This document shows, piece by piece, positions 13,880-25,675 of a DNA stretch of 64,000 nucleotides. Position 1 is the stretch's first letter; each line of letters opens with the position of its first letter. The notes beneath the pieces are model-generated. The model ran no database searches, was not told the DNA's origin, and was given only the letters and a program-made list of their open reading frames with translations. Source of the stretch: Palaemon carinicauda (lineage: Eukaryota; Arthropoda; Malacostraca; Decapoda; Palaemonidae); NCBI RefSeq assembly GCF_036898095.1, contig NC_090746.1, positions 54,354,060 to 54,418,059 of the forward strand, given 5' to 3'. The position numbers and the translations under genes were made by a program.

Positions 13880-15820
13880 GGGAGAGAGTGATTTGGGTCA
13901 TTCATATCAACATCTTTTGTATCAAATAATCCATTTAATAATTTATCAGATCATTGTGAGGCAATAGATTTTCCTATGAAACACACGGCCGAATCCAATA
14001 AATCAGTGCAGGTTCCCGTAGATTTGCAACAAATTCACGCAATAATAAGCCAAAATGGGTTACGACCAACATTATATGCTGTAAATTTAGAACACCAATC
14101 CTTCACATTGTTTTTTTACTCTGGTAGTCCACGTAATATCATGGAATTGAGGACTCATCACTTGTTATTTTCGAACTTCCCTATAGAGAAGTCCGGAGTA
14201 AGGCTCTCGGGTATAGGAAATAATGAATTAAATGTAATAGGAGTAACTCATGTTTAGTACAAGGTCGGTAAGCGCACATTTGCCGATACCTTTATCGTTG
14301 TACAAAACATTGATATATATCCGGCTGTAATTATAGGATACCCGTCTATGGGCACTCAAAACATTATCTTAGCCCCTGCCAAACACGGCGTGTATATCAA
14401 AGGAAAATTCTATAAGTCTTCTAATACCTTAAAATCAGTTTTGGATAAAAAGGAGTCGAAAAATAAAACAGTAACGTACGTTGAAGAACCAATCACTTGT
14501 CTCATGAATAAAGAAATAATATACGCGACCCAACAGAATTCTCGTTCACCCGTAATATCATCTTGCACGCAATCTATTGAGCCGAACGTAACTTCGAATA
14601 TATTAGTGCGAGTAAAGAAAACTTTGCTGGGATCTGAAATATTAATCCTTTCCGACACTTTGAAAACTAACGGATTGTCCGTCACACAAGCTATTTATAC
14701 AGTTGGCTCACAACAACAATGTAATATTGAAGTCTGTAATCATTTGAATACCACTTTAGTAATTCACAAAAATCAACATATCTTGGATGTGGAAGTCTAT
14801 AAACATCGCAGTCTTACCGTCGCTGAAATCAATCACTCTCAATCAGTTGCGGATGAATCCCTTTTGCAATCTATAAAAAATAAAATCAATAAAGACATTC
14901 AAGAAGAGGAAATTCAGCAAAAATTTTTTGATCTTTTAAATAAATATCATGATTTTTTCTCCACTACGGATGGATCCTTAGGTAAAACGGATGTCATAGA
15001 ACACCAAATAAGGTTAAAAGACAAGCAGAAAATTATCTATGTACCCTGGTATAGCCTCCCTATGAAATTCCAGAATGAGATAAATGATGAAGTAGGTAAA
15101 ATGCTAGAAGAAGGAGTCATTAGGAAATCAAACAGCCCTTATAATTTTCCATTAATAGTTGTACCGAAAAAAGATCGAACATGGCGTATCTGCGTAGACT
15201 TCCGTCGCTTAAATGAGGAAACGATCCCTGATCGATTCCCAGTGCCATGTACTGACGATATTTTATCTTTGCTAGGTCAGAACAAATATTTTACCAGTTT
15301 GGACTTACTTAAAGGCTTTCACCAGATACCATTAGAAGAAGATAGTATCCCATACACTGCCTTCAGCACAGCCAGGGGACATTATAAATTTTTGCGTATG
15401 CCTTTTGGTTTACGTTGTGCTCCCATAACGTTTACTAAAATGGTAAACATAGTGTTTGGAGACTTGTTAGGGGACATATTGCATGCCTATATGGACGACC
15501 TTGTAATCTTTTCTAATATCTTAGAAGAACATCTACGTAAACTGGAACTAGTGCTACAGAGACTAAGACAGCATAATTTAAGGGTAAAGATTAGTAAGTG
15601 TGAATTCTTCATAACAGAATTAGTCTATTTAGGTTTTACGGTGTCTAGTCAAGGTCTTAAAGTAGTCCACGATAAGGTGTCGGCTATCCGTAACTTTCCG
15701 ATACCTAATAATGTTAAGGGAATACAGCAATTTCTGGGGTGTAGTGGGTATTACAGGCGTTTTATACGCAATTATTCAATAATAGCCGCTCCCCTAACCG
15801 ATCTTACGAAGAAGGTCTGA
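13880..15820 (+). pseudogene. Gypsy protease and reverse transcriptase, broken
   Basis: The protease segment has YSGSPRNIM at about 14,117, where the aspartic protease signature would read D-S-G. The catalytic Asp codon is TAC (Tyr), so the enzyme would be inactive. One in-frame TAG at 14,255 separates it from a 490-residue open frame (14,348-15,820) carrying the full RT palm: WRICVDFRRLNE, FTSLDLLKGFHQI, FGLRCAPITF and YMDD at 15,488-15,499, then YLGFTVSSQGL. The frame ends early at 15,820, where sequence between RT and RNase H seems deleted with a shift. RT itself looks uninterrupted. Confidence 0.9.
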
Positions 15821-17606
15821 GCAGCATCAACAGGCGTTTGATACCTTGAAAGATGAACTGTATAGTTCTCTTATCTCAAAATTTCCTGACTTCGGTAAGG
15901 AATTCTTCATTACAACAGACGCCTCAGACCTAGGAGTAGGTGGGGTATTGCTTCATCAATATGACAAATAGTTTTTCCCAATAGCTTTTTATTCACGTAA
16001 ACTGAGACCTTCCGAAAGTAAATATGCAGTAATAGACAAAGAAGGGCTAGCTATTGTTAATTCACTAGTGCATTTTAAGTTCATAATATACGGTTATCCT
16101 GTCAAACTTCTTACTGATCATAAGCTCCTAACCGACTTCTTTAAAGGCTTTAGTCACAGCCCCAAACGAACTCGGTGGCATTTGATCATACAAGACTTTG
16201 ACGCGAGGATCGGGTATTTACCTGGGAAAGCAAATATCATTGCTGACGCATTATCATGCAACCCCGTGTCATCTTGTACGGAACCATTAGCTGAATTAAT
16301 AGATATATCAACATCCATGCCTATTGGTAAAACTGTATCTGAACAGGAAGATCTGGGCTGGAGCGCTGAACTAATACAGACTGAGCAAAGAAAAGATCAG
16401 CAATTAGAAAAAATCATAAATGCTTTGAACAGAAATCCTAAGGAAAAGGAATATATAAAGTATACGCAGCAGAATTTTATAATCAAAAATAATATTCTGT
16501 GTAGATCCGTGACAAGGAAAACCCGCAATACACCACAGGTGACTAACGACCAGGTAGTGGTACCAATCTCACTTATACCCACTGCCCTAAATTAGTTGCA
16601 TGCAAATCCATTGCATGGCCACCCGGGGTTCTCCATAATGTCACAGAAAGCCAAATCATTTTTTTATTGGCATACGATGCTTACAGATATAAAAAAGCAC
16701 ATAGCTAATTGTTGCACTTGTCAGGAAAACAAAGGGCACACGAAGACACCTGTCAGCCTAGGGGCTTATCCCGTGCCCAATCAACCCTTTGAAAGAGTAC
16801 ATTTAGATTTATTAACAGGATTTTACGAGTCAGACAGAGGAAATAAGCACCTCTTAGTAATTATAGATGCTTTGACTCGATATACAGAACTGATAGCGCT
16901 TAAAACTAAAACCCCGATCGAATGCGCTAGGAAGTTTTACGAGTGCTATATTTGTAAACATGGAATTCCACACATGATAATCTCAGACTCGGGTGGAGAA
17001 TTCAATAATCATTTCCTTAACTCATTGTGTGAATTCCTTGGCATAAAGAAAATCAATACCATGATCTATCACCCAGAGTCGAATGGGCTAGTGGAAAGAG
17101 CGAATAGGAAGGTTTTAAACATATTAAGAGTTACATTAGGGGGATCAGACCCTAACTGGGATATTGCCATACCTGCAGTACTAAGTACTCTGAATCACTC
17201 ATAACATGTATCTATTAAAATGTCGCCGCACGAGGCAATGTACGGTACCCCAGCTAGAACGCCTTTCCATGTATCAACGCCTACAACTAATTTATCAAAT
17301 CCTTTAAGGGATGTTATGAATGCAAGCATAAGTCGTTATGATATCCTTCGAAAGAATCTAGAAGAATCACAAATCATAATGAAAAGGAATCATGATAAAA
17401 TAGTCAAGCCAACTAAACCATATACCGTGGGTGATAAGGTATACATACAAGTATACGTACACAAAGGACTCAATTACAAACTGACACCTAAGTTTGAAGG
17501 CCCGTTTAACATTTTAGAAACATTAACGGCCAATAGATTTAGAGTTCAAAACGTATCCCAACCCACTGATGAGAGAATTGTACCATTGGCTCACATAAGA
17601 AATTAA
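15821..17606 (+). pseudogene. Gypsy RNase H and integrase, broken
   Basis: Frame 3 continues with RNase H (TDASDLGVGG near 15,918; TDHKLL near 16,116) but carries a TAG at 15,969. The integrase follows after a second TAG at 16,593: a zinc-binding N-terminus with the CCTCQ pair near 16,715, then the catalytic core with Asp at 16,806, Asp at 16,986 and Glu at 17,094. Exactly 35 residues separate the last two, the D-D35-E spacing of retroviral integrases. A TAA at 17,202 interrupts the core's end, and the DNA-binding tail closes at 17,606. The catalytic residues are all kept, and decay is by stops only. Confidence 0.88.
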
Positions 17607-17719
17607 AATAAGAGAGAAGGAAGTGAGGGAAAATTTTGTATCTATGAAACTTGTATCATATTTGTGTGTAAACATTTTTTTTTTTTTTACAACAGGAGTA
17701 ATTACATATATTTTTCTCA

Positions 17720-19417
17720 TTGCAGGTTTCCAAAATGAAGTCTTTATTGTTAGGTGTGATATTGTTCGTTCAGACATTCTTTTCGTGTGGGAAGAGCCCT
17801 AAAACTAAAATGATAGATTTTAAATATGGCACTATTGTAGAGAGAACAGAAGACGTTTTCATTACAGCAAGCAATATAATTATAGAAGTAGATATGCAAG
17901 CGATTTTCCTCCCAGAGAATGACGTCACTAGCTTAAAGAGCGACCTGTCAATGTTCGCTGCTTCATTAAATGAAATGCATAGACGACATTTTCCTTTTAA
18001 TACAGAGAGTTCGCTTGCACCAACAATAAGCATTGCAGAAATGCTATCATACGACTTGCAAAATAAAACTGACGAGGCAGAAGCTCTGGCTCGTGACCTA
18101 TTGATGTGGACTGTGCGACACAATAACCTTGAAAGACGTAACCCGTTTGTTTTTGCTGCACTAAACTTCTTTGGATCTATTGCAAGTTTAGGCTTAGGAA
18201 TTTCAAATCGTATTAAAATCAGTAAACAAAATAAGAAAATTGAGTTTTTAGAACATGAAAACGAACTAGTTTTATCAGAACTGAGGAATCAATTAACATC
18301 AATTAATCAAATAATGAGTTCGGTGAACGAACATTCTAGTAATATCAGTCAGACTATGGAAGTACAAAACTTGCTGGCAACGTTAACGTATTATAATTCA
18401 AAAATAGATCATATCCATACTAAAATTTCACATTTTATTGAGAAATCAAAAGACTATGTGGAAGCTATTACGTTAGCAACTAAGGGTGTTTTATCACCAC
18501 ATCTTTTGCCAATTAAAGACCTAACGTTAATTTTGGAGAACGGACGGAAGAAAATGGGTTATGTTCCTTTGTTAAACGCCCATAAGTTAGAATTTTATTA
18601 TAGTTTTAATATCAGTAAGCGTTGAAAATTACAGGATCATGATTACAATTCCCTTTGATTCTTCAGATGCCTGGCAAGCATACAAAATATCACCATTCCC
18701 AACTTTCATGACGTATTGATTTCCCCTGATAAGGAAACATATATGGTCATTAGAGACTTAGATAAATTAACTCACTGTTCAGAAGCAATCAATAATAAAT
18801 TATGTACAGCTGACTCCTTTGAATTCCATCATATATCAATGGATTCATGCGAGTTAGGTATGGTGCTAAACGGTTCTCTCTTCCATACATATGAAGATTG
18901 TCTGAAAAAACTTTATCCTTTTGACAGTTATAAGTTCAATTACAGATTGAACAACGGCTCGTAGATACGATACGACAAGGCCGGCTTCAATGTATCATGC
19001 CCGGACGGATCCACGTCCCACTCCCAGGTCTTCGTTGCAGCTGACGGTTGCATCGGGACGTCCACGAATTACACGGTCCAAGGAATTAACACTATCATCA
19101 GGGAACGGGCCTACTTCGAGAATTTCACGTGGACCACTACAATCCCATCCTTACCTCTCCCATACAACGCACGGGTGGCTAAACGGTTGACGAAACTAGC
19201 CGAGATGGACCACCCGTCACCGACTTATGCAGGGGGGAACCTTCGTTTCTATGTGTCGCTGGCATCAATCAGCGTTACGGTGGTGATTCTTATCACCGTT
19301 AACATCTTTGCTTGGCGTAGGTTGAGGCAAAAACTGGTGGAGCTCCAAAGGAACGTTTTGCCATGTCCAGACAACACCCCTATTGCATTGAAGGCATTTA
19401 CATTTAGAGCCGTTTGA
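17720..19417 (+). pseudogene. Envelope-like gene of Gypsy element, broken
   Basis: The segment follows pol, where errantivirus-type elements carry env. The first part (17,720-18,625, 301 codons) begins with a hydrophobic signal-like stretch at residues 6-22. A possible basic cleavage region (ERR) near residue 138 precedes a Gly/Ala/Phe-rich hydrophobic stretch and then a heptad-like helix, which together resemble class I fusion proteins. The frame stops at 18,623-18,625. Later pieces follow at 18,716-18,964, with several Cys, and 19,175-19,417. The latter has a hydrophobic membrane anchor of about 20 residues and then a basic tail. At least two stops break it. The fusion-protein reading is inference from layout and hydropathy. 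Confidence 0.65.
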
Positions 19418-19434
19418 AATTGGCCATTTCACTT

Positions 19435-19455
19435 GACTCAGGGGGGTAAAATTGT
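19435..19455 (+). promoter_or_regulatory. Candidate polypurine tract after env
   Basis: CAGGGGGGTAAAAT precedes a TG 20-odd bases after the env stop, the usual place for the plus-strand primer at a 3' LTR edge. The 483-bp repeat itself starts much later, at 22,672, with no purine tract beside it. The conflict is discussed in the findings. Confidence 0.4.
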
Positions 19456-19646
19456 CTAGAACTGTGAATTGTGTGAAAAGCGGTCAGTACGCTAGTATTA
19501 TGCAGTTGAAAAGACTCCAGGACAATGCATTTGTAATTTATATATAAACAGTTAAAAATTTTTTTTTTTGGGGGGGGGGCACCTAATAAAATATTGTAGC
19601 CCTATATATCTAAAAGTATCTTTTGGGCACCTAATAAATTATCTAA

Positions 19647-19711
<65 letters not shown>

Positions 19712-20040
19712 CCGTGGTGCGTGTACGTACCAGGAATTTTTATATTGTACACATTAATATCAATTTGATGTATTTATATCTTTACCAAGGTAACAAATAT
19801 TCTTAATCAGTTACTAATAAACAATAATATCGATTATAATATATCTGTATCTTTAACAAAGGTAACAACTATTCTTTAACAAGTTACCAATTCGTATGTA
19901 CATGTTCAATTTTTCTTTGGTACCTTATAATCATTGGCTAGCAATATACCATATATAGCATATATGGATCTGTATTTTCCGTGCATTTTTCTTTGTTTAT
20001 GACTATGCATGTTAAGTATGTATCTTTTTTTTTTTACATA
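19456..20040. other. Noncoding 3' part of Gypsy element
   Basis: Contains T and G homopolymers at 19,557-19,580, two copies of GGGCACCTAATAAA and a (TA)n tract at 19,650-19,706. No gene seen. Confidence 0.5.
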
Positions 20041-20042
20041 TA

Positions 20043-22547
20043 CAGTGATACCTCGGTACTCGACCATAATCCGTTCGAGATCCGTGTTCGACCTCCGATT
20101 TGTTCGAGTACCGAATTTTTTTTCCCCATAAGAAATAATGGTATATATTCTATTCCGTTCCCAAGCACTCGAACAGGCCCAAAATATTAATAAAACGTGT
20201 ACCTAAACAACAATAATTATCTAAATGTGTATGAAATTGGTCAGAAAATCCTATAAAACAATTTTAAACCATTTACTGTACTAAAATAAAACAATTTTAA
20301 ACCATTTTCTGTACTGTAGTGAACATACCTTTGAGCAGCGGTTCGATGGCATACAGGGATGGATGTGGAGAGGATGGAAGGGGGAGGTTACTGCTTGGAA
20401 GGAGAGTCCCCTTCCATGATGTGGCGGGGTAGTTCTCCTTCAGGAGTTGTTTCTCTCTCCAATGAAAGGGTGGGCAGATCTATTTCAGGGGTTTCTTCTC
20501 TTCTTTGTCTCTTCTTTGGAGGAGAAACAGGCTTTGATGTAGCAGCTTTCTTTTCTTTTGTGAAAAACTGGTCTATTGTTAATTGTTTCTTCCTCCTCTG
20601 CAGTATTCTTCGAAAATGATACATGACACTATCATTAAACATATGCACTGCCCGGTTTGCTACTGCAATTTCTGGGTGGTATTTTTCAGCAAAAGCCTGC
20701 ACATCTGCCCACTTGGAACAAATTTCATTGATGAGAGAACTTGGAACATCCTCCCTTACCTCATCCTCTTCTGAAGATTCCTGCTCCACAATCAGATCCT
20801 GCTGCTGTTGTTGTTGCAGGTGCAACAATTCCTCCACAGTCAACTCGGTAGAATGGCTTTCTACAAGCTCATCAATATCATCCTTGTCGACCTCAAGCCC
20901 CAAACTCCTGCCCATGACAACAATTTCCTCAACGACATCAGTGTCATCAGAAATTACAGGGGTAGCAGTGCTTGGACCCGCCTCTGGTTGGAAACCTTCA
21001 AACTCCCTCTCTGTGACACATGATGGCCACAGCTTACGCCAGGCAGAGTTCAATGTCCTATAGGTCACACCTTGCCAAGCTTGGTCAATCATGTTAACAG
21101 AGTTGAGGATGCTGAAGTGTTCCTTCCAGAATTCCTTTAGGGTCAACTTCGTGTCACTGGTCACTTCAAAACACTTTCTGAAAAGGGCCTTGGTATAGAG
21201 TTTTTTGAAGTTTGAAATGACCTGTTGGTCCATGGGCTGGAGTATGGGAGTAGTATTGGGGGGCAAGAATTTGATTTTGATAAAGCTGTATTCTTCTTTC
21301 AAGTCATCCTCGAGACCTGGAGGATGTGCAGGAGCATTGTCCATAACCAGAAGACATTTCATTGGCAAGCTCTTTTCAATGAGGTAAGCCTTAACCTGGG
21401 GGGCAAACACTTCGTTTATCCACTCAGTAAAGAATTGTCTTGTGACCCAAGATTTAGTGTTCGAGCGCCACATAACTGGTAGTGCACTTTTACAAATATT
21501 ATTTCGTTTGAACACCCGGGGGTTGTCCGAGTGGTACACTAACAAGGGTTTGATCTTGCAATCGCCACTTGCATTTGCACACAGCAACAATGTTAGCCTA
21601 TCTTTCATTGGCTTGTGACCTGGCATCTTCGTCTCGTCCTTGGTAATGTACGTATTGGCTGGCATTTTCTTCCAAAATAACCCAGTCTCATCACAATTAA
21701 AGACTTGTTGTGCGATCAAATTTTGTTCATTTATGTACCGATCGAATTCCCCCACGTATTTATCGGCTGCAATTTGATCCGAACTAGCTGCCTCCCCATG
21801 CCTAGTAACACGATGAATACCTGTTCTATTACGAAACTTTTCAAACCAACCCCTGCTCGCTTTAAATGTAAATGAATCACTTTCACTGGTACTCGGACTT
21901 TTCTTCACTAATTCTTCATAGATATGCAACGCTTTTTCACAAATGAACGCTTCACTAACACTTTCCCCGGCCAACTGTTTTTCTTTAATAAATATTAAAA
22001 GCAACTTTTCCATCTCCTCAATCACTTGTGGCCTTTGCTTAGTTACCGCCGTAACTCCCGTTGCAACATTCGCCTTCTTAATCATTTCTTTATGCTTTAA
22101 AAACGTAGAAATGGTCGACTTCGCCATTCCGTATTCTACCGCTAAATCGGACACTCGTACACCATTCTCATATTTCGCTATAATTTCCTTCTTCAACTCG
22201 ATCGTTGTTCGCACTGTTTTCCTCTTCTCCTTCCCCTTAACACTCATTACTTTCTTGGGACTCATTATGAAAGCTAAAAAAGCAATTAAAAGCACTGAAA
22301 ATCACTAAATCACAACGAATGCTGATCGCGCGTTGTCTGAGTGACGCTCTCGAGAGAACTGATGCTTCCCGAACAAGCGAGAGTGGCCGAGATGGCGCGA
22401 TCATCACAAAGCCCATGCGGTCGTCACGTGTTCGGCTGGTCGAGTACCGAATTTTTGGTCGAGCACCGCAGCAAAAATTTCTCGAAAATTTTGGTCGAAC
22501 TCCGAATTGTTCGAGTATAGAGTCGTTCGACTACCGAGGTATCACTG
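20043..22547 (-). mobile_element. Tigger/pogo-like DNA transposon
   Basis: Inverted ends begin CAGTGATACCTCGGTA on both sides, with about 21 bp nearly identical. The element is flanked by TA at 20,041-20,042 and 22,548-22,549, the target duplication of the Tc1/mariner superfamily. It holds one long transposase on the minus strand. The inner ends contain repeated TTCGAGTACCGAA motifs that could be further transposase-binding sites. At 2,505 bp with intact ends and an open transposase it is the best preserved element in the window. It inserted into the Gypsy element and is therefore the younger of the two. Confidence 0.95.
20388..22265 (-). CDS. Tigger/pogo-family transposase, apparently intact
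   Basis: The protein has 625 residues from the ATG at 22,265. An upstream in-frame ATG at 22,295 would add ten hydrophobic residues, but MSPKK is the usual family start. An N-terminal CENP-B-like helix-turn-helix (about residues 15-65) is followed by a second DNA-binding fold (about 85-165, ending near WFEKFRNRTGIHRVTRHGE). A DDE core comes next, with Asp192 in FNCDETG, Asp309 in LLVMDNAPAHP and Asp346 in LQPMDQQ, giving the pogo DDD triad. Near the C-terminus QLTIDQFF (about residue 561) fits a PCNA-binding box and PPKKRQRR a nuclear signal. It would cut and paste the element at TA sites in the nucleus. No stop or frameshift is seen. A domesticated copy is unlikely, given the flanking inverted repeats. 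Confidence 0.93.
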   Translation of the reverse strand: MSPKKVMSVKGKEKRKTVRTTIELKKEIIAKYENGVRVSDLAVEYGMAKSTISTFLKHKEMIKKANVATGVTAVTKQRPQVIEEMEKLLLIFIKEKQLAGESVSEAFICEKALHIYEELVKKSPSTSESDSFTFKASRGWFEKFRNRTGIHRVTRHGEAASSDQIAADKYVGEFDRYINEQNLIAQQVFNCDETGLFWKKMPANTYITKDETKMPGHKPMKDRLTLLLCANASGDCKIKPLLVYHSDNPRVFKRNNICKSALPVMWRSNTKSWVTRQFFTEWINEVFAPQVKAYLIEKSLPMKCLLVMDNAPAHPPGLEDDLKEEYSFIKIKFLPPNTTPILQPMDQQVISNFKKLYTKALFRKCFEVTSDTKLTLKEFWKEHFSILNSVNMIDQAWQGVTYRTLNSAWRKLWPSCVTEREFEGFQPEAGPSTATPVISDDTDVVEEIVVMGRSLGLEVDKDDIDELVESHSTELTVEELLHLQQQQQQDLIVEQESSEEDEVREDVPSSLINEICSKWADVQAFAEKYHPEIAVANRAVHMFNDSVMYHFRRILQRRKKQLTIDQFFTKEKKAATSKPVSPPKKRQRREETPEIDLPTLSLERETTPEGELPRHIMEGDSPSKQ

Positions 22548-22671
22548 TACCTTTTTTGCATATTCATCCTTAATCATTTGTTTATGGCTATGACTAAAAT
22601 GTATATCCAGTCACACTCCTAAGAAACATTTTTTGTAATGTTCAATACTTGAAGGTAGCTGTCCGAGCTAA

Positions 22672-23165
22672 TGTAAGTTATACATTTATAAACCCATGAC
22701 CCAAGGGATCATTGAAGAGTTGGGAGTGTGTGACGACAGCCATAACAGGATGTGAAAATAGACTAAGCTAAAGCATTGCATAGGTAAACATTGTTTTATG
22801 TCTTGTAAACATGTCACAAGCCTCCTGTGAGAAACAGTTGACCTATTGATCCCTACCTGAACCACCTGGCTTCCGGATATAAGGCTGCATTATCATATTG
22901 TCTTTGTATTTATAATAAACGCTGAAATAACTAATACTACGTTATCGACGCGAGCTTATGGTAAAGAAGTTCTATTCATCTTTTCATACGGAATGGTCAT
23001 TCGACCAAACCATCCATACTCCAGTGATGGAGCTAACAATAAACTGTTTTAAGGTTAACTTGAACTTTGACTTACATTAAGAAGTAACCTACAAGTCTAA
23101 TAATTCTATATCACATTGAAGAGATATGAGATAGAGCCACGATGTGTGCATATAACATTCTCACA
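22672..23165 (+). repeat. 3' LTR of Gypsy element
   Basis: Matches the 5' LTR from TGTAAG to TCACA, with an extra 11 bases at about 23,010-23,020 that create a short local repeat. It also contains TATA-like and AATAAA signals. Confidence 0.88.
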
Positions 23166-23169
23166 CTAA

Positions 23170-23193
23170 CATATATATGTATATATCTATATT

Positions 23194-23260
<67 letters not shown>

Positions 23261-23273
23261 ATATATCTATATT

Positions 23274-23318
<45 letters not shown>

Positions 23319-23348
23319 CTATATATGTATATATATATATACATATAT

Positions 23349-23388
<40 letters not shown>

Positions 23389-23406
23389 TATGTATATATA
23401 TGTATA

Positions 23407-23446
<40 letters not shown>

Positions 23447-23545
23447 GTATATATATGTATATATATATATAATATGTATATATATGTATATATATATATG
23501 TATATATATATGTATATACTGTATGTATATATATATGTATATATA

Positions 23546-23603
<58 letters not shown>

Positions 23604-23611
23604 TATATATG

Positions 23612-23644
<33 letters not shown>

Positions 23645-23662
23645 ATATATGTATATATATGT

Positions 23663-23716
<54 letters not shown>
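23170..23716. repeat. Long (TA)n array with TGTA and GTGTGT units
   Basis: About 550 bases of TA-rich dinucleotide sequence adjoin the 3' LTR. All apparent frames here are artefacts. Confidence 0.98.
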
Positions 23717-23722
<6 letters not shown>

Positions 23723-24888
23723 ATTTATATCATTGAGAAGTGTATCTAACCTCAGTTGGTTTTGGTGTGGAATTATTTTGTTCCTGGGACCTCTAAGTCA
23801 CATGCATCTTTTTTTATGACTCAACCCATGTGAGTGATAAATAATTATTGACAAAGTGAATAACCCACATACAGTATATTCATTATTCTATTTTTCTTTT
23901 ATCTTAATCTTATATAAGCTATAGGTGAATATGCTAACATTATCCACGTGGAAATAACCTCCCTTACCTGAGTTTTGTTTTTGCATTAGAAGGAAGTATT
24001 CCCCCTTCTGACTGGAGCCTCCCTTCCCATATCTGTTACAGTATTTGGAGAGAGGTATTTGGGGTTACAAGGACTACTAGATTTGAAACTTTTCTTACAT
24101 ATGAACCTTTTTTAAGCCTAAGGTTTTGACTACTATGTAGTAAGTTAAAAGAGATATTTCTCATGACCTAGTTTTTCCTCTTCTCCTTCCTATCGGCTTG
24201 TGAGAGGGTTTTTACTGTCTACTTGATAGGGGAATGGGTTACCCTTCTAAGGTTATAGCTTTTGATCAACTTAGCCTACTCTGTCTCTCAATGAAGTTAG
24301 GAAGCTTATGCTATCAATAATCTGTCATATAAATCTGCATTGACAGAACCTCTCAAGTGGGCTATTAAGCTGGATGTAGACTCAACATGTTTCATAAGAT
24401 TACTTTGTCTTGTCCTTTACTTTACAACAACTATCCTTAGCAATCTCCTCAATGACCTGGTCACTTCGAAAAGTACTTGAATATTTGGCCAAATTAGATT
24501 CTCTTATTTCTTTGAAAGAGATGCATCCTTAATCGTTAATTGTACAATTTTTATGATTGACTTGGCCTTAGGAAGTTAGGAGCAAGAATCAGTGAACTTG
24601 CAGTATTATGCAGGGATCAGGAGTTCCTCACCATCACTCCTGATTGTCTCCTGATTTCTAGACTATAGGTCATTTTTTTTTACCAAAAAAGGAGGGGCAT
24701 TTTTTTTAACCAAAAAGGAAAGCCTTTCCAATCATAAATACATGCAGAGATCCACATCTTAAGAAAGTATGTGTTTGAAATACTCTGACACAAGGCTATA
24801 GGTATTGCACGACTCCCTTCACAAAAAAAAATTATATTCTCTCCATCTGTACACCCCACATGAGAATTTTTTTTTCATGGGTAGTAGG
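23717..24888. other. Gene-free stretch
   Basis: No coding frame, LTR or terminal repeat is recognised. A short duplicated TTTTTTACCAAAAAGGA motif lies near 24,670-24,720. Confidence 0.4.
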
Positions 24889-25002
24889 TTGGCCAGGGCA
24901 CTAGCCACCCGTTGAGATACTACCACTAGAGAGTTATGGGGTCTTTTGATTGGTCAGACAGTAGTACATTGGATCCTCCTCTCTGGTTACGGTTCATTTT
25001 CC

Positions 25003-25040
<38 letters not shown>

Positions 25041-25556
25041 CCCGAATAGTCTGGCCTATTCTTTACACATTCTCCTCTGTCCTCATACACCGGACAACAC
25101 TGAGATTACCAAACAAAATTTCTTACTTCACTGAAATTGTTCAGTGGCCACTTTTCTCTTTGTAAGGGTAGAAGAGACTCTTTAGCTATGGTAAGCAGCT
25201 CTTCTAGGAGAAGGACACTCCAAAATCAAACCATTGTTCTCTAATCTTGGGTAGTGCCATAGCCTCTGTACCATGGTCTTCCACTGTCTTTTGGGTTAGT
25301 GTTCTTGCTTGAGGGTACACTTGGACACACTATTTTATCTTGTTTTTCTTCCTCTTGGTTTGTTAAAGTTTTTATAGTTTACATAGGAGATATTTATTTT
25401 AATCTTGTTGCTCTTCTTAAAATATTTTATTTTTCTTTGTTTCCTTTCCTCACTGAGCTATTTTCCCTGTTGGAGCCCCTGGGCTTATAGCATCCCACTT
25501 TTACAACTAAGGTTGCAACTTAGCAAATAATAATAATAATAATAATGATCATAATA
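24889..25556 (+). repeat. Interspersed repeat with AAT tail, copy 1
   Basis: The body (GTTGGCCAGG through GGTCTTCCACTGTC) is found inverted at 43,427-43,951. It ends in CTGTTGGAGCCC followed by a conserved tail and (AAT)n. The tail is shared with the LINE end at 30,215-30,305. A (CA)n run lies at 25,006-25,036. It has no coding capacity, and whether it is a SINE or a LINE 3' region is unknown. Confidence 0.75.
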
Positions 25557-25675
25557 ATTTATTTTGTATTGCAATTTTAGGGTACCCAGAGCTTTACAGG
25601 TTGGTCAGGCCATTTGGGGTTTATAATACTACTTGAAACAAATCCAAGCTGTACAGCATTCCTATGTGATGCTAG

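Larger units (their letters stand above)
11461..23165 (+). mobile_element. Gypsy/Ty3 LTR retrotransposon with envelope-like gene
   Basis: Two direct repeats of 483 and 494 bases flank gag, protease, RT, RNase H, integrase and an envelope-like segment in that order, which is the errantivirus-like Gypsy arrangement. A Tigger transposon (20,043-22,547) is nested in the 3' part. Without it the element is about 9.2 kb. By eye the LTRs differ at roughly 15-20 positions plus one 11-bp indel, so the insertion is not recent. Every gene is interrupted. (TA)n arrays lie on both sides. A 4-base near-duplication (TTAA/CTAA) flanks the LTRs but is not convincing. Confidence 0.9.

Noticed and set aside
20623..22308. 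Plus-strand frames opposite the Tigger transposase
   Set aside because: Shadows of the real minus-strand gene, with no family match.
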